Shown: piece after piece, positions 25,101 to 37,084 of the stretch
Numbering within the stretch: position 1 is the stretch's first letter
Layout: every line of letters begins with the position of its first letter
NCBI GenBank assembly: GCA_036852015.1
Contig: JAANDG010000038.1
Span: 310,001 to 374,000 of the forward strand
Direction of reading: 5' to 3'
DNA: 64,000 nt
Source of the DNA: Pelodera strongyloides
Taxonomy: Eukaryota > Nematoda > Chromadorea > Rhabditida > Rhabditidae
Translations under genes and position numbers: made by a program
The notes under the pieces: model-generated
Seen by the model: only the letters and a program-made list of their open reading frames with translations
What the model was told of the DNA's origin: nothing
Database searches by the model: none

Positions 25101-28100
25101 ATTACTTTTTTTTTCAATCACATAGAATCCACGATCCAGTGACCAATATCATCATAGTTGGCAACTCTCCAAACAGAGCCTATCCATAAGCCTTCATCAT
25201 TGTTTTTTTTTTCGTGCTTACAAATACATATATGTTTACTATAATCTTTGTGTAAAGGTTATTTCCCCGCCCCTCCTACTAACGCCAATGGGCGGAGCAA
25301 ATTGCAGATAATTACTTCATTACTTCACATCACACACGCTGACATACGAATACGATGGTCGCATTACCAAGAATATGCTGGCTGCTCTTCTTCGCAATTA
25401 TACAGGTGAGCAATTAGACTTACCGTGGTGTTATGGTAATTATTAAGATAATTACTAATTCACTAAGCTGACGCTGACCACAAATATAAGATCGAAGAAT
25501 GTGCTAAATCCTCTAACAGCACAAAGCGTAAAATGGTCTGGGTTTACTATTAGATTCTACATTATACTCTAGCTTGGTGAATATTGGAATTAGCTCATAA
25601 ACTAAACTATCTCAACTCTAATAATAACGTTATGTTGTTATAATATCTTACTGTTTACTTACACGTATTATGTCAAATTATGTGGCAGTTCACGTAATTT
25701 ACCAATAAACTAACCAATAGAGGGAGGTGAACTGAGGAGTGGGCTAAGTCCTCAATTAGCTCTTTGCGTCTAAACTTACTACTTACTAGTGCACTGCCGC
25801 AGCCGAATTAGGAAGCCAGCGCGGCGCTGTCCCAGCGCCCAATTCGCGCTGATAACGAGTGGATAGCGCAGTGATGAGTTTCTCGGTCTCGAATAAAGTC
25901 ACGCGCGTAAAGTTTTAGTAATATGTATCAGTGTAACCAATCCTCAAAGTTACTGGCCCGTATTATACATTAAATGCAGCACTCGTAGTTTCGGCTTAGC
26001 GTTTAGACATTAGACTTCTATGCATATAAACTGGGCTAACAATAAGTAGCCGTGTAACACTTACTTAATCTTCCCGCGAACTAATTAACATTGTGTTTGG
26101 AGCAAATGGGCTTGCTAAAAAAATGAGCAACAGTGGTAACAATCAATTACTATACTTACTTATGCATGAGTAGTCAGTTAAATATTTCATAAACTAAAGT
26201 CAAAAACTAACAAAATGCCGAAACGGTAACCAGTGATGCGGCCGACATTTCGAGAAAATTAAATAGCTTATTTTCGTTGAACGTTTTCGCTCAGAAATAA
26301 TATGTGAACAAAAACATGACCATGCAAAAGTTCAGTAATTTTAAGGCGAAGTACCGGCCGGTTTTTGAAACGCATCGTGGACTACTGAATTATTACGTAT
26401 TTATGCTAATTTGCTAGATTTTAGCATGATTTTTAATCAAATTAATGCCCATTTGCATATGCTACATAAGAAAGCAGGCGTACGCGATGCGTTTCAAAAA
26501 CCGGCTGGCATTTCGCTTTAAATATTCTCGCAAACTATCTTGCGTTACTTGGTTGATTATCAATATTGACCAACATTTATTACTCACGCAGACAGAGTGA
26601 TGAACCAGTGCGGAAACAGTTCAATCCAGAGTTGACAGACATCATTACTACAGTACACCATAGCTTACCGCATGACGTAAGAAACATAACACAATTGATA
26701 ACTATGACGTCGCGACTTAAAGGGATGGGCTCACTACAAAATCACCTTGTTTTTATGCTTTAGTTTGATTGTACAAAGGAAAACTTAAACAAAGAGCATA
26801 AAAAAAGTTTCTTGAATTACTCCCTAGGGAAGATATTAGGTAAAAAGGGTGAGTATTGATTTATCTTCCGATAATGTGAGTAAACAAGATAAACTAGGGA
26901 AGCTAAGAGATATGGCTGAAACACACTGTTTTTCATTGTTTTAAGTAAAATAAACGATCAAAACTACAGTTTATTTTGCTCAAAACAGTGTGTTTCAGCC
27001 ATATCTCTTAGCTTCCCTAGTTTATCTTGTTTACTCACGTTATCGGAAGATAAATCAATACTCACCCTTTTTACCTAATATCTTCCCTAGGGAGTAATTC
27101 AAGAAACTTTTTTTATGCTCTTTGTTTAAGTTTACCTTTGTACAATCAAACTAAAGCATAAAAACAAGGTGATTTTGTAGTGAGCCCATCCCTGAAACCA
27201 GTCCCTGAAGCATAAAAACAAGGTGATTTTGTAGTGAGCCCATCCCTGAAACCTGAAACCATCCCTGAAAGTGAAATACCGGCCGGACTTTGAAGCACGT
27301 CAAGTACACCATCATTCTTATGCAGCTTATGCAAATGAACATAAATCAGGATAAGAAATCGAGTTAAATTCGTACAACTTTGCATAAATACGTAACAGTT
27401 GAGCTGTCCATGATGAGTTTCAAAAACCGGCCAGTATTTCGCTTTTTCGCTTTAACGGCTCAACCCTATTTTGTTAGCATCGATAAACATTGGTGGATCC
27501 TAAACAAAAACTCAAGGCTCAATATTCACTACTACATTTTATTACATTACATAATACTGTTTTTTTTAGTTACAAGCCCTCGTTTGGGAGCCACCTTATG
27601 AGTTATTCAGCCAAAATGGAAAACGGGAAGCGATGTTCGGAGTGAAGGTGAGGTTCAGACCTTATGTTTGGACATGCGTGAGGCTTAGGATCACAATCAG
27701 ACAAATTCTTTCGCTTTTGGTTAGGACGACGTCTCGGGCATACAATACGCGCCATCGCCGCGCACAAAACGTGGGTGCGTCTCAGCAGGATGACACACAC
27801 ACTCTTGACTACGCGCTTGGTGCGCGGAAATGTGCACAATTCCAGTTGACGCACCACGCACCTACGGCGCGATTGAGCAAGAGCCGCAGGCACATCATGT
27901 GCGCTATGGGTGCGCCATCTGGCATTTGCGGCGCCCCGCCGCGCAGTCTAGAGTCTAGAGGCAAGAGGGGGTGCGCGCAATGTTTTTGCGCGGCGATGGA
28001 GCGGAGTACGGAGTTTTTTTTGGAGCGGAGTCCGTTGTTTGGCTTTGGCTTAGAGGTTGGGTTATAAGGTTTGCGCCTTATGCTTGGGGTGAAGCTGAAC

Positions 28101-29853
28101 CCTTATGTTGCGGTAGAAAGGCTAGACGGCAGCAAGGTTTACAGTATCGTTGGGATTCCACACATTTTTGGCTAATTTAAAACAAAAACAAAATAATACG
28201 AGAGAAATGTCCCCCACAAGAAGGATAATTATAATAAAAGAGTTAAAAGACAGAGTGTGAAATAAGAAAGTTGCAGGTGCCCGAGGGCCCAGCTCTAGAC
28301 CGATGGATTTCGCCAACGGTACCACGTTTCGTGCACAAGAAGAGATTGTACTTCCAATTTTAAACATTTTCACTTTCACGAAATAATTATGACAGTGATC
28401 TGCACTAATAAATTTCAGCGTTCGCTGTTGTTAATATAACTGCAGCCTTTTTTAATTTTAAAGGGATACTTATGAAGTGGGATCCGAAAGTAACATAAAA
28501 ATTAGCAAGAAAGAGAAAGGGAGAGAGAGAGAGAGAGAGTTGAAAAAGTGCCAGAGGGAAGCAAAGAGACGGAGAAAGAGAGCGATCGAAGAGAGATAGT
28601 GGTGATGGTAAACCCACCCTCCAGTAACCAATGTACTATATTTTAAATGCGGACTTACCCATGTGACATTGTTCAGAATGTGTGTATAGGCGGTGACTTG
28701 ACCCTTCAGATTCTAAATATTTTATTCTTATTCATTATCGATTAGAAAATTATAACGACCCCGGTGCACCGTTTCTGTAGATTCGGTTGACATAACCAAC
28801 CGGGTACTCCATCTTTTTATCTTTATTCATTTTCAACTTTTTATTTTACTCTGTGGGGAGCGCATCACAATTAGGTTAGGACACACCACACGTGCCACGT
28901 GAACAAAAAGAAACTGGAAAAAAAAACAGGTCATAGATTGTATAACAGACAAATTATATTTTAAACGAAAATAAATGATAACAATTATCATCGATCAATA
29001 ATTAATAATAATTAGCAACCAAATAATTACACCCCACCTTCAATCCATTCCTTCGTATCTCATCTGAGGAAACGCTAGTGGGCGGTGTCTGGCTTGTAGA
29101 TTGTCCATTATGCTTCGCCGACTCGGCAATTGACCTTAGCAGAGACTCCATAGCAGTGGGCAATCTTTTCTCGACATTGCTCACTGATGCAACCATCTCT
29201 TCTAGTTCTTCTTTAACCTCGGACATGGTTCCATTGGCTTTCTTCGGCGCAGGCTCACCAGAATCCTGAAGACGTATGAGGATAAGTTTTGACAATACGA
29301 AACGATTGGCCACCGGGAGGCCTTAGGCCTAAAATTGGGCGTATTGTCTTGCAGGCCAATTAGCACCGTTCGGCGGATTTTAGTTGATCACTCACATGAA
29401 TTGTTGTTATTTTTCTTTAATCCGCAATGGGAACGCAGCGTTTTGCGCCAGATTTATGCAGCGTGACAACATCGTCTCCTCAACTCACTGTAAGCTCACA
29501 GAAACCGAAAGTTTGGACTCATTGACAAAGCACGGGTTGTGCGCCGCGAGAACCTGGCTCGAAAGCAGGATGCTCGGTGAAAACGCAAGAACCCTGCGAA
29601 CGTTGAGCACGGTGCGCGTGCGCGGCTGGTTCGACTCCCGGAACTTACAGTCAGCTACACCGACAGTTACCGTACTACCAAATCTCAAAGAGAAAAAAAA
29701 GAAGATGTACACTAAAGTGCAACTCACACTCCGGATAGATGTATTTGTATGCTCGTCTGGCGCTTCAGTCTCTCTACTCTCACTCTCGTTGTCTGTGTCT
29801 CTTCTCGACGACTGCTCTCTCATGGCGACCACCCGCCTTTTGGGTCTCATCAT
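16116..29853 (-). CDS. Unrecognised probable nuclear protein, 15 exons, about 702 aa
   Basis: Exons: 29853-29728, 29265-29038, 23867-23678, 22138-21988, 21187-21086, 20765-20672, 19493-19430, 18978-18811, 18533-18353, 18240-18060, 17765-17709, 17530-17393, 17076-16933, 16770-16617, 16246-16116. The phases agree at every junction and the total is 2109 nt. The N-terminus is basic (MMRPKRR) then acidic, and exon 2 is a likely coiled coil. Exons 3-7 form a globular part with several cysteines. Exon 8 has WTPALVLKLIKLVEKCQSVW, which resembles a MADF/SANT-type helical fold (weak inference). Exon 10 has a sumoylation-like IKTEPE and a Thr/Ser/Pro tract. Exons 12-14 are Pro/Ser-rich and the last exon is a short helix. 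I do not recognise the family. Exons 3-15 are firm; the link of exons 1-2 across a 5.2 kb intron is less certain because plus-strand exons lie inside it. Confidence 0.75.
16790..16872. repeat. CT-rich tract with a C run
   Basis: CT dinucleotides, then a run of about 15 C, then more CT. It lies in an intron of the minus-strand gene. Confidence 0.9.
20444..20625. mobile_element. TTAAAGCGAAATACCGG MITE
   Basis: TTAAAGCGAAATACCGGCC on the left and the inverted GATATTTCGCTTTAA on the right, 182 bp. The inner part has AATTTGCTCGAATTTAGCTC and CATTTGCATAAG, as in other copies. It lies in an intron of the minus-strand gene. Confidence 0.8.
20786..20969. mobile_element. TTAAAGCGAAATACCGG MITE abutting a splice acceptor
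   Basis: Full-length copy with both inverted ends. Its left edge is about 20 bp from the acceptor of exon 6 of the minus-strand gene, so branch point and pyrimidine tract must fit in that gap or in the element. Confidence 0.8.
21536..21655. repeat. GA-rich microsatellite
   Basis: Interrupted GAGA/GACAGA tract of about 120 bp in an intron of the minus-strand gene. Confidence 0.85.
22186..22335. repeat. GGTCACCAAATGG-unit repeat, copy 3
   Basis: Motifs CAAATGGTTTTC, GTGACCACGTGGTGGCCAG and GTGGTCACCATACGG recur, as in the 2.7 and 13.5 kb clusters. It is intronic and non-coding. Confidence 0.5.
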
Positions 29854-32800
29854 TATTATAGAAAATAAGAAACTCAAATTTCAAATAGTGAAATAAGAAT
29901 AGAAAAGTCAATTCCTGAATAAAAGAAATATGACAGCTAGATGAGAAAAAGATGTGATTCGAAAAAAAAAAGATTTTCAAATATGTTACTAAAAATAAGG
30001 CTGGGATTTAGAAAAAAAAATGAAGAAAGTGAACGTGAAAATATAAAAATGAAATCGGGATTGTTACTAGCCGGAAGTAAATACACTTTTTCTCGACTTC
30101 TATTATAGAAAATTCTATTTAGACTATTTTTGTTAATGTTTCAGTAAATTTTTTTATAATTTGATAGCAAACACCAATTGGTATGTTTTTCATAAGATCT
30201 GATCAAAATTTAAAAAAAAATAGTTATATGGAATGCTGCCAAAAAAATAGTGAGGAAGTGAAAAAAGAGTAGGATTCGTAAGGGAGAAGGGATGTAGATT
30301 ACCATAAGCATAATTGATAATGACATAGCAATTGACAAACAGCATCATGTCAAAAGCCTACAGATCAATTAAAGAATTAGCACAAATTACCTTGCCGACT
30401 TATAAGTCAATTAGAATAAGTCAACATCAGCATAAAACATAAATCAAATTAGAATAAGTCAATTTTGAATTTGCATATGAGTGAATGCATTCTAATTTAT
30501 TGTGAGAGTTTACTCGTATGTTGTATGTAAATACATATATTTTTGAATAAGGAGACAGCAGTTTTCAAATTTAAACTTCAAAGGACAAATATATATTAAT
30601 CAAATTTTGACGTTATTACATGAGCGCCACACCGTTACAATTTAATTGTTATTGAATAGAAAGAATGATTAATTGACTAAATAAAACTTGATAAAAAAAA
30701 ATTGAGTACAATATTTGCAAACGGGGCGATTATTCAAATTTTCGCTGAAAATTTGCATAATCAGGCTCAAAAGGGCGCTAAATTTATGCAAATTTCGAAC
30801 TTTGGAACGGCAAAAAGTCGGGATTTCTGCAGATAGTTATTTAAAAAAACTACAACTAGGAGTTCCAGACTCTAATAAACTTGGTCATAAAAAAAATAAA
30901 AATAATATAGAATTAGAATAAATAAATAAAATCAGAAATGCATGTGCATTTTGCGTTGAACCGACTCGTTCAATCAATGGATAGAGGGGGCGGGGCCTAT
31001 TGCGGAAGCCACGCCTACTGAAAAGAGACAAACACTCCGCCCAGGCGAGAGCGCAGATCGAGAGGCTTGGAGTTCGCAGTCGGAGAGATAGTGTGTAAAT
31101 TGAGAGGAGGCAGACGACAAAGAGGAGTCAGAGTTATGAGATAACGAGAGATTTGGAGAGTTGGAGAGAGAAAGACGGAGAGCGTTGACAGGGGGCGGAC
31201 GCTTGCTTTCCCGCTTCCCTGGCCTGGCAGGCCCGGTTGGTCGGTCGGTCGCACTTTCCTGAAGAGATGCCAAACCTGAGAGAGGGAGAGGGAGTGGGAG
31301 TGGGAGAGGGAGAGGTAGAGAGAGAGGGAGAGAGGAAGAGGGGCGAAAGAAAAACAATAAGTTTAGCAGAGAGCGAGGGAGGTACAGAAGTATCGGTTAC
31401 CATAATGAGACTAGAAAAAAACACCTTAGGTCAATAAACATCATACTAAGAAGTAAGAAGTATGAGCTCACTCTCATGGGCAGTACAAAGAAACTCACAA
31501 TTCCCTCTGAGAGCACCTTACAGAAAGCCTGGGACCCTTTCTTATCTTATGAACCTCTAGCCTCTAGAACAGTAGCAAGGGTGCGGCGCGCGTCTGCCGC
31601 AAAACCCTGATGTGCCAGAGCTACGCGAAATTTAGCGCGGCCGCGGACACCTGTAGAGCGCACGGAGGCGGGCCAGAAGCTGCAAAGGGCGCATCACTAT
31701 TGGCGCACTTCTGACTCAACTGTCGCACACTTCAGTGCGCCAAAGGTGTGCTGCGTTCTTGTTGTGCCGTAATATCAATGTTAGTGAGCCTCACGGCAAA
31801 ATTCCAAGAAGAGCTTGTCTGTGTGACAGAAAAAGGGGAGCCGCGACGCCGCGACGCCGCGACCCATGCAGAAATGTTGAATTCTGGGCGCGAAAATTGT
31901 CGCTGCGATTTAAACACGATTTTTTTCACGTCGGCGAATTCTTTCGCGATGACAACCAAATATGATATCGGTTGGAGAGTTTCACAATTTGTAACGAATT
32001 CAAAGGCGTACATCACAAAAAAAATGGTAAAGCGCCTTTCGACCGCTTATTTAAAAAGGCTGGAAACGTATCCTCCGTTGTTTTGTTTGAATACTCGGCT
32101 GACAAGGGATGTGCTAACCAAGAATAGACAAGTAACAGGACAAGAAAAGAATGTACTACCGTAAATAAAGAAAAAAGCGAAAATTCTATAAGGGTATTCC
32201 ATCCTAACTTTCTTATGTAGCCTACCCTAACGAAAGAATCAAATCACGTTTTACGCTGTAGAACGATGTTCCTAACCAATAAACTATATATGTATATGTT
32301 GTATCCAACTGTAAGCTAAGCTAAGGTTAAACATACATGATCCGGCCTGCATGTCTGCCGCGGTCACTCCAAATGTGCGCCATCTCTTCGCGGCCGATCC
32401 TATTCCAACAGAGGCCGTATTTTAATACCCATCTCGGAATCGTTTCGGAACGTTCCGAGATGGTTCAATTCCGAGATGCTTTCCGAGATGGATTTCCGAG
32501 CTCGGTATTTTAGTAGCGCCGCGATCTCTCGGAATATTTCTGAAATGGATATTGTACACAATGCAACAAATGACAGAACTAACCGCGGGAATATTTATTT
32601 TTCAATTTAGCTGCATACTTTTTAGTTACAATCTCGCTTATAAGGGGTACAGCTTCATGAAACTTCATAAATAGGGGTAACCAACTACACCCAATCGTTT
32701 GCAAGTACAATTAACGATCGATTGAACGAAAGATTTATTGATTATTTTCGCTATTTTTAAGTGAAATTAAGGAATGAAGGAATAGATAATAGTAGGTAAA

Positions 32801-34400
32801 TGAGTAAACACAGAATATTAGTCCTTATTAGCGCAGTTTTGAAATTGTTTATTAGGTTACAATGGCCTCTAGACTCTAGAACCTATGTGAACCATGTTTT
32901 CGGATTCAGCGCTGCAAAACACGTAGGAATAAGGCAAAATTTTGAAAATTTTGAAAACTTATTTTGTCCGAATGGGGCCGCGCAAATGCAATATAGTTGC
33001 ATAGTGCCGAATTGTGTAATAAAATAAGAAAAATAAAGTAAATGACTACTTTCTGATAATATTATGACTAGTATAAGGCAATTCCGAGATGATTCAGCTA
33101 CACTACCTAGCTGACAAAATTTTCGGAATTTTCCGTATTCCGAGATGCTTTTTTTGCAGTTAAAATACCAAATGCATTCCGAGAGCATTCCGAGATGCTT
33201 TCCGAGATGCTTTTCCGAGATGGAATTCCGAAAAGATTAGCGCACTCAAAATACCAATCGCATTCCGAAACGATTCCGAGATGGGATCCCGAGATGAAAA
33301 TTTCAGTTAAAATACGGCCTCAGGAAACCGCGTTGCGGCCGCGTACTTCACCAATGTTCATCCTCATCCATACTCTGCAAACATAGTCAAGATACACATA
33401 ATTTCACAAAGCCACACACATCCTTCATCTATTTATATTCCATCTATATTTCTGTGTATATACTCTTTACACTATACTAATGGGGTCTCGATGTATGGCA
33501 AAAATTGTCAATTTTTGCTTGCAAGTATGGCAAAAATTAACGTAGATTGACACTACACGAGAACATCTACAGACCGCCAAAAAATGGTCCCGGGGCAGGT
33601 AGCCACAGGACTATTTTTTCGAGCGTGCATAAACTGCGCATTTTCGCCTCGTCTAGTATTATCAATGGTGCATTTGTATGCAAAATCGTACACGAGATGC
33701 ACATTTGATATTTGGAAGCAAAATGCGCCGTTTTTGCCATACATTGAGACCCCATCAGACTCCTAAACTACAACTAGAGAATTACGCAAATGCGGTAAAT
33801 AATAGGTAAGTGAAACATTGTGTTGAGGAGACCAAAACATCATACATTTGAAGACCGGCACGACGGAGAGGAACTGCTTCGAATAAAATGAAAAGTAGAA
33901 CTACTGAAATATTGCATGTGACGAAACAAATTGCATGTGACGAAACCTGGGCAAAGTGCGGGGCGAGGTACAGACCTAGGTATTTGCACCACGCGAAGCC
34001 CCCCTCCATGGAGCGCGGCGGAGGCGCCAAAGATGTGCGAATGCGCATCAGTGTCGCGTCGCATCTCGTACCCTGGAGGCGTGAGGGTGCGCCGCGTCGT
34101 CCTTCCTCTTGAACCACCCTTGGATAAGGGAGCAACCTCTTCAAACTTAACAGATTTATTTATGATTTATATTACCTGGATCTTATTTGATCTCCATGAC
34201 ATTTTTGCACGCATGATCTCTAAAATAGATTGACACTGTGTTTTTGTCATATCAAATTTGGAGAACAGTAATCAACATGGACGAGAAGCAAACATTCAAG
34301 TGCAACCCTCCCTCTCTCTATCCTCTTTCTCACTTTCTCTCTCTCTCTGTTCTCTATCTCCTTCATTATCTCTCTCTCTACCTCTATATATATATATATA

Positions 34401-34431
<31 letters not shown>

Positions 34432-37037
34432 TCTGTCTCTCTCTGTCTCTCTCGGTCTCTCTCTGTCTCTCTCTGTCTCTCTCTCTATACCACCGTCCCC
34501 AAAATAGCGACTTTGCAAATGCTAATCTGGGCTCAGAAAGTATCCTTACCGTAAAATGCTAGCAATTTTCCTACCGCCAATCCCTATGAGTAATGTTAAA
34601 TGCCTGCAAAATTGTTTCGATCAAAGAGACAGAGAGTGAAAATACTATAGAAAAATACGAAGCGCAGGATGAACAATCCAGAGAGCGCGCTTCGCGTTGT
34701 AGTAATGTCCACGGTCGAGCGCGCTACACGCTCCCCTATTTCTCTCCACTTTTCTCCAATAATACAGCGCGCGTGCAACAACCGTACGTCATATGTTTTG
34801 ACTGTTTAGGTCAGTGTAAAACACAAATATTGATTTGATTGTAGTAAACTGCCGACGTTAACCAAAGAGGGTGGAGTCAACGCTGTTTTTCAGGAAAGAT
34901 TGCAGTATCAAAATATTAGAATTCGGTCTTTTTCTGTCCCCGCTCAGCGATCAGCGCGCAGAATTCGCAAATAAGTATTCTCTTTGCTGGTTAACTTGGC
35001 AATTCGTCCACTACGGTCCCGACGGTACTTACGCTGTAAGAAGGGTAGAAATATCGAACTTGCCTACCCACCTACTATCCAAGCTATATATAATACTACT
35101 CAACCGCTCTGTAACTTTAATACAGAGCATATCTTATAAATACATACTTATCTCGCTACTAAGAGGACCTAGTTTATTGGCTTTTACTATATTTTCTTCA
35201 ACCACTGTGTTTCATAAGCTGTTATACCTACCCATACTACGCAAGTTTCCACTTTTAGTATATATATTCTCGGTTTCACAACCTTGTTATTGTTGTTTCT
35301 GCTGCTGCAAATATAAAATTCGTTATCATTCCAAAAACTGACACCGATTTGAACTTTTGCTGTTTATGTTTTTTAACAGCTCGGCAGGTACTAAAATATT
35401 CATATGCTCGAAGATTATTCACACGCATAGCAACTAAACTGCTACCATACAATATTACTGTATAGCTAAACTATACATATTACTGTAAAAAAATGAGTGC
35501 CAACGTGAGGACGGATTGTTTCTATAACCTTACTGTGCAAGAAAGGCTAATTATTACAAAGGTGAATAATTATTATTACAAATTTTTGTTTTGAGGTATT
35601 ATTTAGGTGTTTGGGTGCGGTTCTCTCGCTTTGCTGCTTATTTTTACATCAAGTAGTTTTCTATGTGTATAAAGGAAATCAGACGAATAATTTGGTAATT
35701 GTTGGTGTGATTCTTTTAGTAGTTGAATTATCAGTTCCGTGAAAAACTGAAATAACGGTATATTTGCTTTCAAGGGTCAAGCACGCCAATCTTTTTTTTG
35801 TGTTACGTACACGTGTTCTTTGAGATGAGTGAGCCTCAATACTTGAATTAAAAATTGTCTTTACATTAAAACGCCAATATTCAGAACCACAATAGTGCGT
35901 ATCTGGCAGAAATCTATCGTACCTACGCGGGATGGATGCTGTTACCGCTAGCACTTATTGGTATTGTAACGACGACTTTCTTTCTGGGTTTGTTCTTTTA
36001 ATTCTAGTTTCAATCTTAAAAGATGTCAACTAAAACTAATTGTGTACAAGTTTTATGACCTGGGTTTTACGTAGTTTTGATGGACAGCTAAATCACATGT
36101 ACTATTCTGAAGTTCTAACCAAACGGGCACTCAAATTTTGACTACAATAAATGGCAATGTCAGTATATGTTTCACAAACTGCGCACGAAACTGCTTTAAA
36201 AATGTCCATACTCTAACTCATGATACCTTTAGAATAACCTTACGTAGCCTTACGTAGGCTTGCATAACCCTCACACTCCTCTCACGTCTACCCTTTCTTT
36301 TTACATTTTTTCGATAACTGTTCCTATATTCCCACCTTATATCATTTTCTATGTTCCCTTTTCTATATGACATTCAAATGTTTTTAACTGTTTTCCTGTC
36401 CTGACAAAAAACGTTTTTCCTCTATATTTTCTCACGCAAGAGAAGAAAAAGGTGAATGTCCACGTATTTTTCTTTATTTTTTTCTCACGCACTGGAGTTG
36501 AAAGTAAATGTCAAAAAGATACTTTTAACAATATGCCTTTGATAAATGACAAGTGACAAGTACTCACTATTCAGGGACCCTAAATTTGATTTAATTTGGC
36601 TTGAATTCTAGGGTTATTCGCAGCTTATCTTTCTCGCCGCACAGTTGTGGCGAAAAAGGTCGCGCGGCGAAAACTTGCGCATCTGTGCGGCAATTATGCC
36701 ATAGGTGCGCCAATCGAGGGAGGGCACCTAAGCTAAGGCTAAACACTGACTTGATATTTTTCATGGGTCTATCTTTTCAATATTGCAGAGAATAATAATT
36801 GCGCTGCTTATTTTTGTATGCTTATTTTTGGTTCCAAGTGAGGCACAAAAATGGCGTGCTCCGTCTAAGTTCCATGTATTTCCAGTGACCACGTATAAGG
36901 CGATCCGACAGCGTCGAGTCTCACGTAAATGTCACGTTTTATTATTTAATCGAGGAATTGGCGATGAAATATCCTGCATTGTTGCTCTCGCATGCTCATT
37001 CTACACGATCACGTCACCCAGTGTAAAGTAAGTTTTT

Positions 37038-37084
<47 letters not shown>

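Noticed and set aside
27633..28067. 144-codon plus-strand open frame
   Set aside because: Only its first few codons belong to a supported exon (ending 27647). The rest is GC-rich repeat-like sequence with many Arg and Cys and no known domain.
28122..28379. Extra exon of the minus-strand gene (SCARNVVPLAKSIGLEL region)
   Set aside because: No acceptor or donor of the needed phase borders it, and exon 2 already joins exon 3 in phase 0.
30974..31424. Ser/Leu/Pro-rich minus-strand open frames
   Set aside because: They are translations of a GA/CT-rich microsatellite region.
31748..32164. 138-codon plus-strand open frame
   Set aside because: Low-complexity GC patch followed by AT-rich sequence, overlapping open frames on both strands, no recognisable domain.
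36783..37031. Stand-alone secreted peptide starting at 36783
   Set aside because: There is no ATG. The sequence TTGCAG is a splice acceptor, and the hydrophobic stretch is TM1 of the receptor.
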